From Micromonospora inositola (GTDB lineage Bacteria > Actinomycetota > Actinomycetes > Mycobacteriales > Micromonosporaceae), in contig NZ_LT607754.1 in assembly GCF_900090285.1 (NCBI RefSeq), forward strand, positions 620,001-684,000: a stretch of DNA of 64,000 nucleotides. Reading direction: 5' to 3'. The translations under genes were made by a program, and so were the position numbers. The notes under the pieces are model-generated. The model had not been told where the DNA came from and searched no databases. It saw only the letters and a program-made list of their open reading frames with translations. Shown here one piece after another: positions 44,520-52,129 of this stretch (position 1 is its first letter; each line of letters begins with the position of its first letter).

Positions 44520-45410
44520 TCAGCCGCCGCGCAGGGCCTCGACGGCCACCCGGGCGGCCTCGCCCATCGCCAGGTCCACGTCGATCCGGCGGGTGTCGAG
44601 CCGCTCGGTGCGGGCGGACACCGCGATCGCGTACCGGCCGCCGTCGGGGTACTCCGCGACGCCCGCCTCCAGGTGCAGGCCCGGCAGGGTGCCGCTCTTC
44701 GCCGCGACCCGCACCCCGGGCGGGAAGCCGGAGGCGAGCCGGGTCCAGAAGAGCTGACGGCCCATCAACGCCCGGACCATGGCGCAGGCGGCGGGCGGTC
44801 CGGCCTCGTTCCGCCAGATCAGGCCGAGCAGCCGGGTCAGCTCCCGGGCGGTGCTGGACGTCGTGTGCGCCGGGTCGAGGACCCGCATCGCCCGGACCCG
44901 CTCCGGCGGCAGCGTCGGGAAGATCCGGGCGAAGTCCGCCTCGGTGCGGGCGCCGACGTCGGCGAGCATCGTCTCCACCAGCTGCCGGGGGCCACCCACG
45001 ATCCGGGTACGCGGCAGCCCCAGCTCGGCGGCGAGCATCGGCACCACGTCCGGGCCGACCCGGCGCAGCAGCAGGTCGGCGGCGGTGTTGTCGCTGACCG
45101 ACATGGCGAAGTAGGCCAGGTCGCGCAGGGAGACCTCGGCGTCGTCGGCGCAGCCGGCGATCCCCCAGCCGCCGAGCCGGTCCTCGGCCCGCACGAGCAC
45201 CCGCTCGGTCGGGTCGAGCTGGCCGGCGGCGGCCTGCCGGGCGAACTCCAGCACCAGCAGGATCTTGAACACCGAGGCGATCACCACCTGCTCATCCGCC
45301 CGGACGGCCACCTCCCGCCCCGCGCCCCCGCCATCCAGCGGGACCACATGCAGGTTCCCCCGAATCCCCACCCGCCCGAAGATCTCCCCGACCCGCTCCC
45401 CCACACCCAT
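44520..45410 (-). CDS. Class A beta-lactamase-like serine hydrolase without signal peptide
   Basis: 296 residues. The nucleophile motif is S46-V-F-K49, the SDN loop is S106-D-N108, and the KTG-like triad is K238-S-G240. An omega-loop ExxxN general base could not be found at the expected place (GGPRQLVETMLADVGART), and there is no signal peptide, so this is probably a cytosolic serine hydrolase rather than a drug-hydrolysing lactamase. ATG 45410 is leaderless (TAGCGT 6 nt upstream). Confidence 0.82.
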   Translation of the reverse strand: MGVGERVGEIFGRVGIRGNLHVVPLDGGGAGREVAVRADEQVVIASVFKILLVLEFARQAAAGQLDPTERVLVRAEDRLGGWGIAGCADDAEVSLRDLAYFAMSVSDNTAADLLLRRVGPDVVPMLAAELGLPRTRIVGGPRQLVETMLADVGARTEADFARIFPTLPPERVRAMRVLDPAHTTSSTARELTRLLGLIWRNEAGPPAACAMVRALMGRQLFWTRLASGFPPGVRVAAKSGTLPGLHLEAGVAEYPDGGRYAIAVSARTERLDTRRIDVDLAMGEAARVAVEALRGG

Positions 45411-45416
45411 CCCGCC

Positions 45417-45422
45417 ACGCTA
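45417..45422 (-). promoter_or_regulatory. Putative -10 box of the lactamase-like gene
   Basis: TAGCGT on the minus strand, 6 nt before ATG 45410. Confidence 0.45.
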
Positions 45423-45579
45423 ATCCCGCCCCCGCCCCGCCGATCTCGCACGTCGGGCCCGCGCCTCCCGGGTGTCGGTTGGTGGCTGGCTCTGGCCGCG
45501 CCGTGGTTGTGCCGCCGGCAACCGCCACGGGATCCGATCGGGCTCCTGCCAAACAGCCGCCAACTCGAGCCGTGGGCCG

Positions 45580-46932
45580 TCAGGTCCGGCGCACCCGGCG
45601 CCACAGCAGGAGGGCGGCGCCGAGGACGACGGTGGCGACGGGGATCGTCAGGGTGGCCGGCCAGGGGCCGCGCTGCGGGCGGCCGGCGTGCCGGACGGTC
45701 AGGTCGGGCAGCAGGCCGGTGGCGAGCTGCAGGTCGAACACCTGGCAGGTCTGCATGCCCAGTTCGCAGCTGTCGCCCGTGTCGAAGCGGGACAGTGTCC
45801 GGCGGGTGCCGGCGCCGAGCTGCACCTCGGTCAGCGACAGCTGCCCCGCGGCGTTCGCGGTCGCGGCGACCACGCTGCCCGCCGAGCGCCAGCCCAGGAG
45901 CTGCACGACGTCCTGGACCGGCGCCGGCGGCGGCGTGCCGCCGGCGGTGATGGCTACGAAGCCGACGTTGCCGGGGATCGACAGGAACACGCCGTGGTTG
46001 GTGTTGCCGCCGACGGTACCGTCGAATGGCCCGTCCGCGGCCCATGGCACGGTGGCGAGGAACCTGCCGTCCGGCGACCAGCCGACATTGGCGGCCAGCT
46101 CGCGCCCGGCCGTGATGTGGACGCTGCCGGACTCGCGGCCGTCGAGGTCGATGAGGTGGGCCTCCTGACCGACCTGCACGGCGAGCCGGCGACTGTCCGG
46201 CGCGAACGCCGCCGTCCACGCTGGCTTGATCGCCGGCAGTTCGGTGCTGCGTCCGGTCGACAGGTCGAGCAGCCGCAGCGTGCCGGTGCGAGCCACCTCG
46301 GGTTCGACGAAGTTGACGCTGCCGAACTCGCCGGAGCCGGTGAGGGGCGCGGCACTGTAGGCCACGTAGCGGCCGTCGGGGGACCAGGCCAGCAGCCGCA
46401 CGCCGACCGGGCCGCCGAGCGGGATCGACCGGCGCTTGCCGGCGGCCAGGTCGACGAGGACCAGGTCGTCGGTCGCGCCGCGGTCGTCGCCGAGCAGCAC
46501 GCCGGTGCCGTCCGGGGCGAGCAGCGCAGACGGGCGGTTGCGCTCCTGCAGGGCGTCGACCTGCCGGTACGTGTCCCGGTCGGCCCCGACGACCAGCGGC
46601 TGGAACATGTTGAACAGTTCGCCGTTGCCGTAGCCGTAGAGGGCGATCGCGCGGCCGGGCGGGGTCTTGGTGACGGTGCTGGTGAGCAGCGAATACCCGG
46701 CGAAGCGGTCCGGCAGGCCGGGCTTCTTCGACGGGGCGCCCGGCTGGGCAGGAAGCTGCACGCCGGGCACGACCAGGACGGCGAGGGCGAGCACGACGAC
46801 CGCCCACACTGCGGCGGTGCCGATCCGCCGCCGGCGGGCCGAGCGGCGGCCCAGGGTGAGCACGGTGTCCAGATAGCCGGCCGGCATCGGCGGCGCCGGC
46901 TCGTCCGGCAGGGTGGCGAACAGGTCTCTCAT
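45580..46932 (-). CDS. Membrane beta-propeller protein coupled to a sigma factor
   Basis: 450 residues. Cytoplasmic N-terminus of about 37 residues ending in RRSARRRR, a membrane helix (38-58), an extracytoplasmic part with TolB/WD-like repeats (LLAWSPDGRYVAYSA, AAFAPDSRRLAVQV, VGWSPDGRFLATV), and a C-terminal membrane helix (425-443) with a basic tail. It overlaps the sigma-factor gene by 4 bp (ATGA). Such membrane partners often hold the sigma factor inactive, so a role as anti-sigma or signal sensor is plausible, though no ZAS/RsgI motif is seen. Confidence 0.72.
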   Translation of the reverse strand: MRDLFATLPDEPAPPMPAGYLDTVLTLGRRSARRRRIGTAAVWAVVVLALAVLVVPGVQLPAQPGAPSKKPGLPDRFAGYSLLTSTVTKTPPGRAIALYGYGNGELFNMFQPLVVGADRDTYRQVDALQERNRPSALLAPDGTGVLLGDDRGATDDLVLVDLAAGKRRSIPLGGPVGVRLLAWSPDGRYVAYSAAPLTGSGEFGSVNFVEPEVARTGTLRLLDLSTGRSTELPAIKPAWTAAFAPDSRRLAVQVGQEAHLIDLDGRESGSVHITAGRELAANVGWSPDGRFLATVPWAADGPFDGTVGGNTNHGVFLSIPGNVGFVAITAGGTPPPAPVQDVVQLLGWRSAGSVVAATANAAGQLSLTEVQLGAGTRRTLSRFDTGDSCELGMQTCQVFDLQLATGLLPDLTVRHAGRPQRGPWPATLTIPVATVVLGAALLLWRRVRRT

Positions 46933-47435
46933 GGGATGTCCGACCCTCCCGGCACGTAGTTCGGCAGCAGGCGTCGCAGCGCCGCGATGGCGTACGACGT
47001 CTGGCTCTTGACGGTCCCGGTCGAGCAGCCCAGCGCCGCCGCGGTCCGGGCGACGTCGAGGTCCTCCCAGTAGCGCAGGACCAGCACCGCGCGCTGCCCG
47101 CGGGACAGCTTGCCGAGCGCGGCCAGCAGGTCGATGCGGTGTTCGGCGCCGGTCAGCGGTGTAGCCGAGGGCCCGGCCACGTCGGCGGCGGGGCGGACCC
47201 GGCGGGTCCAGGTGCGCTCCCGCTCGGCCAGGTAGGCGTGGACCAGCATCGCCCGCACGTAGGCGTCGATCGAGTCCGCCGCCGACGCCTTCCGCCAGTG
47301 CCGGTACAGCGCGACAAGACACTCCTGCACCAGATCGTCAGCGGCCGACCACTCTCCGCACAGCCTGTGTGCAAGCCGCCGCAGCGACGGCGTGCGCGCC
47401 TGCACGTAGTCGACGTATTCCCGTTCATCCCGCAA
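46929..47435 (-). CDS. SigE-family RNA polymerase sigma factor (ECF type)
   Basis: 168 residues. Region 2 (about 14-80: LRRLAHRLCGEWSAADDLVQ ECLVAL) and region 4 (about 105-160: KLSRGQRAVLVLRYWEDLDV, then ALGCSTGTVKSQTSYAIAAL). Belongs to the actinobacterial SigE-like ECF group. The start is TTG at 47435, supported by GGGAGG 5 nt upstream; no ATG/GTG with a ribosome site fits. TAGTGT about 20 nt upstream may be the -10. Translationally coupled to the propeller gene. Confidence 0.9.
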   Translation of the reverse strand: MRDEREYVDYVQARTPSLRRLAHRLCGEWSAADDLVQECLVALYRHWRKASAADSIDAYVRAMLVHAYLAERERTWTRRVRPAADVAGPSATPLTGAEHRIDLLAALGKLSRGQRAVLVLRYWEDLDVARTAAALGCSTGTVKSQTSYAIAALRRLLPNYVPGGSDIP

Positions 47436-47522
47436 CCCGGCCTCCCAGCAACACTATGAGTGGTCCGGGACCCGATTCGGTTGTGGCTTCAGCGCCAAAC
47501 TTACGAACCCGGGCTGGAGTAT

Positions 47523-47528
47523 TAGGGT
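47523..47528 (+). promoter_or_regulatory. Putative -10 box of the LysR gene
   Basis: TAGGGT, 6 nt before GTG 47535. Confidence 0.45.
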
Positions 47529-47534
47529 GCGGGG

Positions 47535-48422
47535 GTGGACCTGCTGCGGCATCTGCGGCACTTCGTGGTCGTCGCGCGGGAGTTGCACTTCGGGCGGGCG
47601 GCCGAGGAGCTGGGGATGGCCCAGCCGCCGCTGAGCCAGTCGATCCAACGGCTGGAGCGGGAGCTCGGGGTCGAGCTGTTCGACCGGTCCCGGCGACAGG
47701 TCCGGCTCACCACCGCCGGTCAGCTGCTGCTCGGCGAGGCCGACGAGCTGCTCGCCGGGGAGCAGCGGTTGCGCAACCTCATCCACCAGGTACGCCGGGG
47801 CGCGCTGGGCGTGCTGCGGGCCGACGTACCGCCGGAGACCCCGGCGGTGACCCTGCGGGCGCTGCTGGACCGGCTCGCCGCCAAGGCGCCCGGGCTGGAG
47901 GTCGACCTGCACGAGCTGACCAGCGCCGAGCAGGTCCGGATGCTCGCCGAGGGTGGGCTCGACGCGGGGCTGCTGCACCATCCGGTGGACCCGGCCGGGC
48001 TGCGGTTCGGCCCGGCGGTCGACGTACCGCTGGGGGTGCTGCTGCCGCGGGCCTCGCCGCTGGCCCGGGGCCGGCAGGTCGACCTGGCCGAGCTGGCCGG
48101 GCTGGACCTGGTCACCGCGCCCCCGGCGACCGCGCCCGGCCTGCACGACCACGTCCTGGCGGTCTGCCGGCGGTACGGCTTCACGCCCGGCCGGGTGCGG
48201 CACGCCCGCAACCCGGAGTTCCTCTTCGGGCTGGTGCTGGCCGGCGGCGCGGTGGCCCTCGAGCCGGCGGCGCTGGCCCGCCGGGAACCCCGGATCGCCT
48301 GGCGGCCGGTGGTCGGGGCGCCGCTGGTGAAGCGCACGTCGGCAGCCTGGCCGGACCGGTCGCCGCACCCGGCCGCGCCGTACGGCTGCTACCACCGCCT
48401 GCACGCACCCCACCTGGAATGA
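47535..48422 (+). CDS. LysR-family transcriptional regulator
   Basis: 295 residues. N-terminal winged helix-turn-helix (LLRHLRHFVVVARELHFGRA, PPLSQSIQRLERELGVELFD) and a C-terminal type-2 periplasmic-binding-like effector domain from about residue 90. It is divergent from the sigma factor gene; LysR proteins commonly regulate a divergent neighbour, but the 99-bp spacer shows no clear T-N11-A box. GTG start, leaderless. Confidence 0.92.
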   Translation: MDLLRHLRHFVVVARELHFGRAAEELGMAQPPLSQSIQRLERELGVELFDRSRRQVRLTTAGQLLLGEADELLAGEQRLRNLIHQVRRGALGVLRADVPPETPAVTLRALLDRLAAKAPGLEVDLHELTSAEQVRMLAEGGLDAGLLHHPVDPAGLRFGPAVDVPLGVLLPRASPLARGRQVDLAELAGLDLVTAPPATAPGLHDHVLAVCRRYGFTPGRVRHARNPEFLFGLVLAGGAVALEPAALARREPRIAWRPVVGAPLVKRTSAAWPDRSPHPAAPYGCYHRLHAPHLE

Positions 48423-48514
48423 GCCGGTCGCCCTTGGGAAAGACCCAGGCGTACGACCCGGGAGATTTGAGTTCCAAGTCACTTTTGCGGGTCGGCGCGC
48501 TATACCCATAAGGA

Positions 48515-48538
48515 GGTTATGCATAATGGGGTTATGCA
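48515..48538 (+). promoter_or_regulatory. Putative MarR operator overlapping the ribosome-binding site
   Basis: Two direct copies of GGTTATGCA (48515-48523, 48530-48538) with a perfect palindrome TTATGCATAA at 48517-48526. The region overlaps AGGAGG and both possible start codons of the MarR gene, and TATACC at 48501 is a likely -10. This fits autorepression. Confidence 0.5.
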
Positions 48539-48965
48539 CTCGAATGCCTCCGGCACTGACCTGGTTGTGGTGCTCGAGCACCTCGTGACGCTCATCCGCC
48601 AGGTCTCCACCGCCGGCGGTCTCAGCACGGCAGCCTCGTCCGCCCTGAACCGCCTCGGACGTGACGGACCCCACAGGCTGACGGAGCTGGCTCACGCCCA
48701 GGGCGTCTCCCAGCCAGGGATGACGCAGCTGGTTACCCGCATGGAACGCGAGGGCCTGGTGCGCCGCACCGCGAACCGCGGCGACCGGCGCGGCGTGGTG
48801 GTGGAGGCGACCGACGCCGGCCTCGACCTCCTCAGGCGTCGGCGTGCGGAGCGCGCCGACGCCCTGCAGCACCTGCTCGACCGACTCGATCCGCAGGATC
48901 AGGCCGCTATCGCCGCCGCACTACCCGCGCTCGCCCGGCTCGTCGAGGCCCGGGCGTCCGACTGA
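48519..48965 (+). CDS. MarR-family transcriptional regulator
   Basis: 148 residues (143 if ATG 48534 is used). Winged helix in the middle: ALNRLGRDGPHRLTELAHAQ, VSQPGMTQLVTRMEREGLVR, and the wing NRGDRRGVVVEATDAG. It precedes the MFS-UspA gene by 41 bp on the same strand and probably represses itself and that exporter. The first ATG is only 2 nt from AGGAGG, the second is 17 nt away, so the start is uncertain; a nearly leaderless transcript is possible. The upstream DNA is less GC-rich than its neighbours. Confidence 0.88.
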   Translation: MHNGVMHSNASGTDLVVVLEHLVTLIRQVSTAGGLSTAASSALNRLGRDGPHRLTELAHAQGVSQPGMTQLVTRMEREGLVRRTANRGDRRGVVVEATDAGLDLLRRRRAERADALQHLLDRLDPQDQAAIAAALPALARLVEARASD

Positions 48966-49006
48966 ATACGCGCATCGACAAACGCCACCTTCAGGAGAAC
49001 CTGCAT

Positions 49007-50695
49007 ATGACCGCATCACATGGGACGGCCCCGAGCCCGTTCAAGCAGCCGCGTGCCGTCTGGGCCGTGGCGTTCGCCTGTGTCGTCTCGTTCATGGGCA
49101 TCGGGCTCGTCGATCCGATCCTGCCCGCACTGGCCGGCAGCTTGCACGCCACGCCGAGCCAGGTGTCGCTGCTGTTCACCAGCTATCTGGTCGTGACCGC
49201 GGTCGCGATGCTGGTGGTCGGCTGGGTATCCAGCCGCATCGGCGCCAAGCGCACACTGGTCGTCGGCCTGATCCTCATCGTCGTGTTCGCCGCGCTCGCC
49301 GGCACGTCGAACTCGATCGGCGGCATTGTCGGTTTCCGCGCCGGCTGGGGCCTGGGCAACGCCCTGTTCATCGCCACCAGCCTCGCCGTCATCGTGGCCT
49401 CGGCCAGCGGCGGCTTCGCCGGGGCGATCATCCTGTACGAGACCGCGCTAGGCCTCGGCATCGCGGTCGGGCCGCTGCTCGGCGGCGAGCTGGGCAGCAT
49501 CAGCTGGCGCGGACCATTCTTCGGCGTCGCGGCGCTGATGTTCATCGCCCTCGTCGCGACCGTCGCGTTCGTCCCGGACCTGCCGAAGCCCGAGCACAAG
49601 ACATCGTTGGCCGCGCCGCTCAAGGCCTTGCGGCACCGCGGCCTGCTGACCATGGGCATCATGGCGCTGCTCTACAACTGGGGCTTCTTCACCATGCTCG
49701 GCTACGCGCCGTACCCCATGGAACTCAACGCCCACCGGCTCGGCCTGGTCTTCACCGGCTGGGGCCTGCTGGTCGCCGCCTTCAGCGTGTTCTTCGCCCC
49801 GCGGCTGCAGGCGCGGTTCGGCACCGCGCCGGTGCTCTACGTCAACCTGCTCTGCCTCGGCATCGTCATGGCCATCATCGCGATCGGCGTGAACACCCCG
49901 GCGGCGGTCATCGGCGCGGTCATCGTCAGTGGCGCGTTCATCGGCATCAACAACACGCTGACCACCCAGGCGGTCATGCTCGTCTCGCCGGTGGAGCGGC
50001 CGGTCGCCTCCTCGGCGTACGGCTTCGTCCGGTTCATCGGCGGCGGCCTCGCCCCATTCGCCGCGGGCAAGCTCGCCGACGCCACCAACCTCAGCGTCCC
50101 CTTCTACCTCGGCGGCGTCGCCTTCATCCTGGCCATCGTCGTTCTCGCCTCCGGCCACAAGCTGGTCGCCGCGGCCGAGAAGGGCATGGTCGAGGGGGAG
50201 TCGGTGCGCCCGAGCCTGCAGCGCGTCGGGGCCACACCGCCGGCTGGGTACCAACCTGTCATCGTCGCGGTCGGCGCCACCGAAGACGCCGCCAAGATCG
50301 TCGACGCGGCCGCCGCAATCGCCCGCGACGCCGGCCGCCCGTTGGAGGTTGTCCACGTCCGCGAGACCGCCGTAGTCGAGGAACTGGCCATCGACGCCGA
50401 GGACGCCGAGCAGGCACACTCCGCGGTCCTGGGCCACCTCGACCGGCTGGCCGCGCAGGGCATCGCCGCCACCGGTCAGGTACTCGCCAGCGTCGGCGAC
50501 CACGCCGCTGCAGGTCAAGTCCTCGCTCAGCACGCCGACGACGTCGACGCGCGCGTCATTGCGGTCGGCCGGTCCCCGCGCGGGCCGGTGGCCCAGTTCG
50601 CCGACGGCAGCTTCACCACCGCGGTGACCCACGCCGCAGCCCGCCCGGTCGTACTGGTTGAACCCGGCAAAGCGCCGTACCGGTTGACAGCTTGA
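49007..50695 (+). CDS. MFS exporter fused to a UspA-like domain
   Basis: 562 residues. Residues 15-400 form a 12-TM MFS drug-exporter domain (PRAVWAVAFACVVSFMGIGL, then VSSRIGAKRTL in loop 2-3). From about 421 a universal-stress-protein-like domain follows (YQPVIVAVGATEDAAKIVDA, PLEVVHVRE, RVIAVGRSPRGPVAQFADGS FTTAVTHAA), with a partial Usp nucleotide-binding pattern. The domain would lie in the cytoplasm and may gate or sense. Preceded by MarR; GGAGAACC lies ahead of ATG 49007. Confidence 0.88.
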   Translation: MTASHGTAPSPFKQPRAVWAVAFACVVSFMGIGLVDPILPALAGSLHATPSQVSLLFTSYLVVTAVAMLVVGWVSSRIGAKRTLVVGLILIVVFAALAGTSNSIGGIVGFRAGWGLGNALFIATSLAVIVASASGGFAGAIILYETALGLGIAVGPLLGGELGSISWRGPFFGVAALMFIALVATVAFVPDLPKPEHKTSLAAPLKALRHRGLLTMGIMALLYNWGFFTMLGYAPYPMELNAHRLGLVFTGWGLLVAAFSVFFAPRLQARFGTAPVLYVNLLCLGIVMAIIAIGVNTPAAVIGAVIVSGAFIGINNTLTTQAVMLVSPVERPVASSAYGFVRFIGGGLAPFAAGKLADATNLSVPFYLGGVAFILAIVVLASGHKLVAAAEKGMVEGESVRPSLQRVGATPPAGYQPVIVAVGATEDAAKIVDAAAAIARDAGRPLEVVHVRETAVVEELAIDAEDAEQAHSAVLGHLDRLAAQGIAATGQVLASVGDHAAAGQVLAQHADDVDARVIAVGRSPRGPVAQFADGSFTTAVTHAAARPVVLVEPGKAPYRLTA

Positions 50696-50774
50696 CAGCG
50701 GCGTCGCTGCACGAGCTGCGCCGCAGAAGCAGGAATCCGCCCCGACGCTGCATGTTCCACCCGCAGCGTGGAGG

Positions 50775-50808
50775 GAATCTCCGCTCTTCAGGGCGGGGAG
50801 AACGTCAA
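50775..50808. mobile_element. Possible IS200/IS605-family right-end remnant
   Basis: The stretch GAATCTCCGC-tcttcagg-GCGGGGAG followed by AACGTCAA resembles the subterminal hairpin and end of IS605-type elements (usual form CCCCGnCCTTCAGGnCGGGG then GATGTCAA). No tnpA or tnpB is left. The telA stop codon lies inside it (50805-50807), and the hairpin sits between two convergent genes where it can also act as terminator. Confidence 0.45.
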
Positions 50809-52115
50809 CGCTGGGCGGGGACGACCGCCGGCGCCTGCTCCAGCACCGCGGCGGGCAGCTGCGGCCCGGCCGGCAGCGCCACCGGCTCCTGCGCCCGGGT
50901 GACCAGCTCCACCACCGTCCGGCTGAGTCGCTCCGAGGACTCCGACATGGACCGGTTGGCGGTGATGATCGCGCCGACCACCTCGGCCCGCTTCTGCTGG
51001 CCGTAGCGGACGGCGTCCTCGATGCCCCGGGCCTGCGCGTCGATGGACTCGGCGACCTCGAGGATGGTCTCCGGCCGGATCGTCGGGGTCTGGATCACCC
51101 GGGCGATCTGCGGCACCGCCGTCTTCGACGCCGTCGCGTACGCGGACAGCACGTCGTTGGCGCCGTCGGCGACCGCCTGCTGCATGTCGGCGGCCTGGTT
51201 GGCCTGCAGCAGCAACGCCCACTGGGCGATGGTCAGCTTCATCGTCGGGATGGTGAGGTTCATCAGCAGCGCCAGCCGCTGGCCGAGGCCGTAGTTGAGG
51301 GTGCGGATGTTGCGCACCTGCGGCGAAGTGGACCAGGCCACGAAGAGCCGCTGCTGGAACTCGTTGATCCGCACCTCCAGCGCCTGCGCGAACTCGGTGA
51401 CCAGGGAGAGCCGTTCCCGCTGATCCCGCTCGTCGGGCGCACCCGGCGTCACGGTGATCGACTTGGCGTCCGCGAGCGCCACGTCGCGGACCAGCTCCAT
51501 CACCGCGATGGCGCCGACGAGCTGGCCGATGGCCGCCTCGTTGGCCTTGTACAGCTCGTCGCAGAGCACCACGTTGCGGCGCAGTTGGAGCTGCTTGTCG
51601 CTGAGCTGCCCGGCAACCCGGTCGAGCTGCTGCTCGACGGTGCGTGCCTCCTCGAAGAGCATCTCCAGCAGGTCGCGGCCCTTGCGGAACAGCCCCCGGA
51701 TGGCGTCGGAGAACTTGGTGAAGGTCTCGCGGACCTTCGGGTCGCTGGGGTCGTACTTGCGGCGGAAGCTGCGCATCCGGTCGTTGATCTCGTGCATGAT
51801 GCCGGTCAGCTCCGGGATGTCGACCCGGCCGACCTCCCGGAAGATCCGGCTGACCTGGGCGTTGACCTGGTCGAGGGCCTGGTTGCCGAAGCTGGCCAGG
51901 GCCTCCGTGTTGGCCAGCATGGTCGGGTAGAGCTGCCGGGAGGCCTGCTCGGCCTGGCCGAGCTGGGCCGGGGTGAGCAGGTCCTTGCAGGCGAACGTCT
52001 GCGGCTCGGCGCCGGTGGCCAGCGCGGTGGTGATGGCGGCGTCGGCGGCGCCAGCGGGCGGGTCGGCCGGGCCGCCGACGATGCTGCCGAAGTCGATCTG
52101 CAGTCCCTCGGTCAT
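50805..52115 (-). CDS. telA: TelA-family toxic anion resistance protein
   Basis: 436 residues, cytoplasmic, almost all helical with long coiled-coil stretches. Family features: the FGNQALDQVNAQVSRIFREV block (~75), FRRKYDPSDPK (~117), LRRNVVLCDELYKANEAAIG (~177), and QWALLLQANQAADMQQAVAD (~285). TelA proteins are associated with tellurite and other toxic-compound resistance and often neighbour XpaC-type genes, as here. Last gene of a four-gene operon, 14 bp after the solute-binding protein gene. ATG 52115 follows AGGGG. The stop codon lies in a possible IS end, so the last few residues may be acquired. Confidence 0.92.
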   Translation of the reverse strand: MTEGLQIDFGSIVGGPADPPAGAADAAITTALATGAEPQTFACKDLLTPAQLGQAEQASRQLYPTMLANTEALASFGNQALDQVNAQVSRIFREVGRVDIPELTGIMHEINDRMRSFRRKYDPSDPKVRETFTKFSDAIRGLFRKGRDLLEMLFEEARTVEQQLDRVAGQLSDKQLQLRRNVVLCDELYKANEAAIGQLVGAIAVMELVRDVALADAKSITVTPGAPDERDQRERLSLVTEFAQALEVRINEFQQRLFVAWSTSPQVRNIRTLNYGLGQRLALLMNLTIPTMKLTIAQWALLLQANQAADMQQAVADGANDVLSAYATASKTAVPQIARVIQTPTIRPETILEVAESIDAQARGIEDAVRYGQQKRAEVVGAIITANRSMSESSERLSRTVVELVTRAQEPVALPAGPQLPAAVLEQAPAVVPAQR

Positions 52116-52129
52116 GACGTGGGTCCCCT

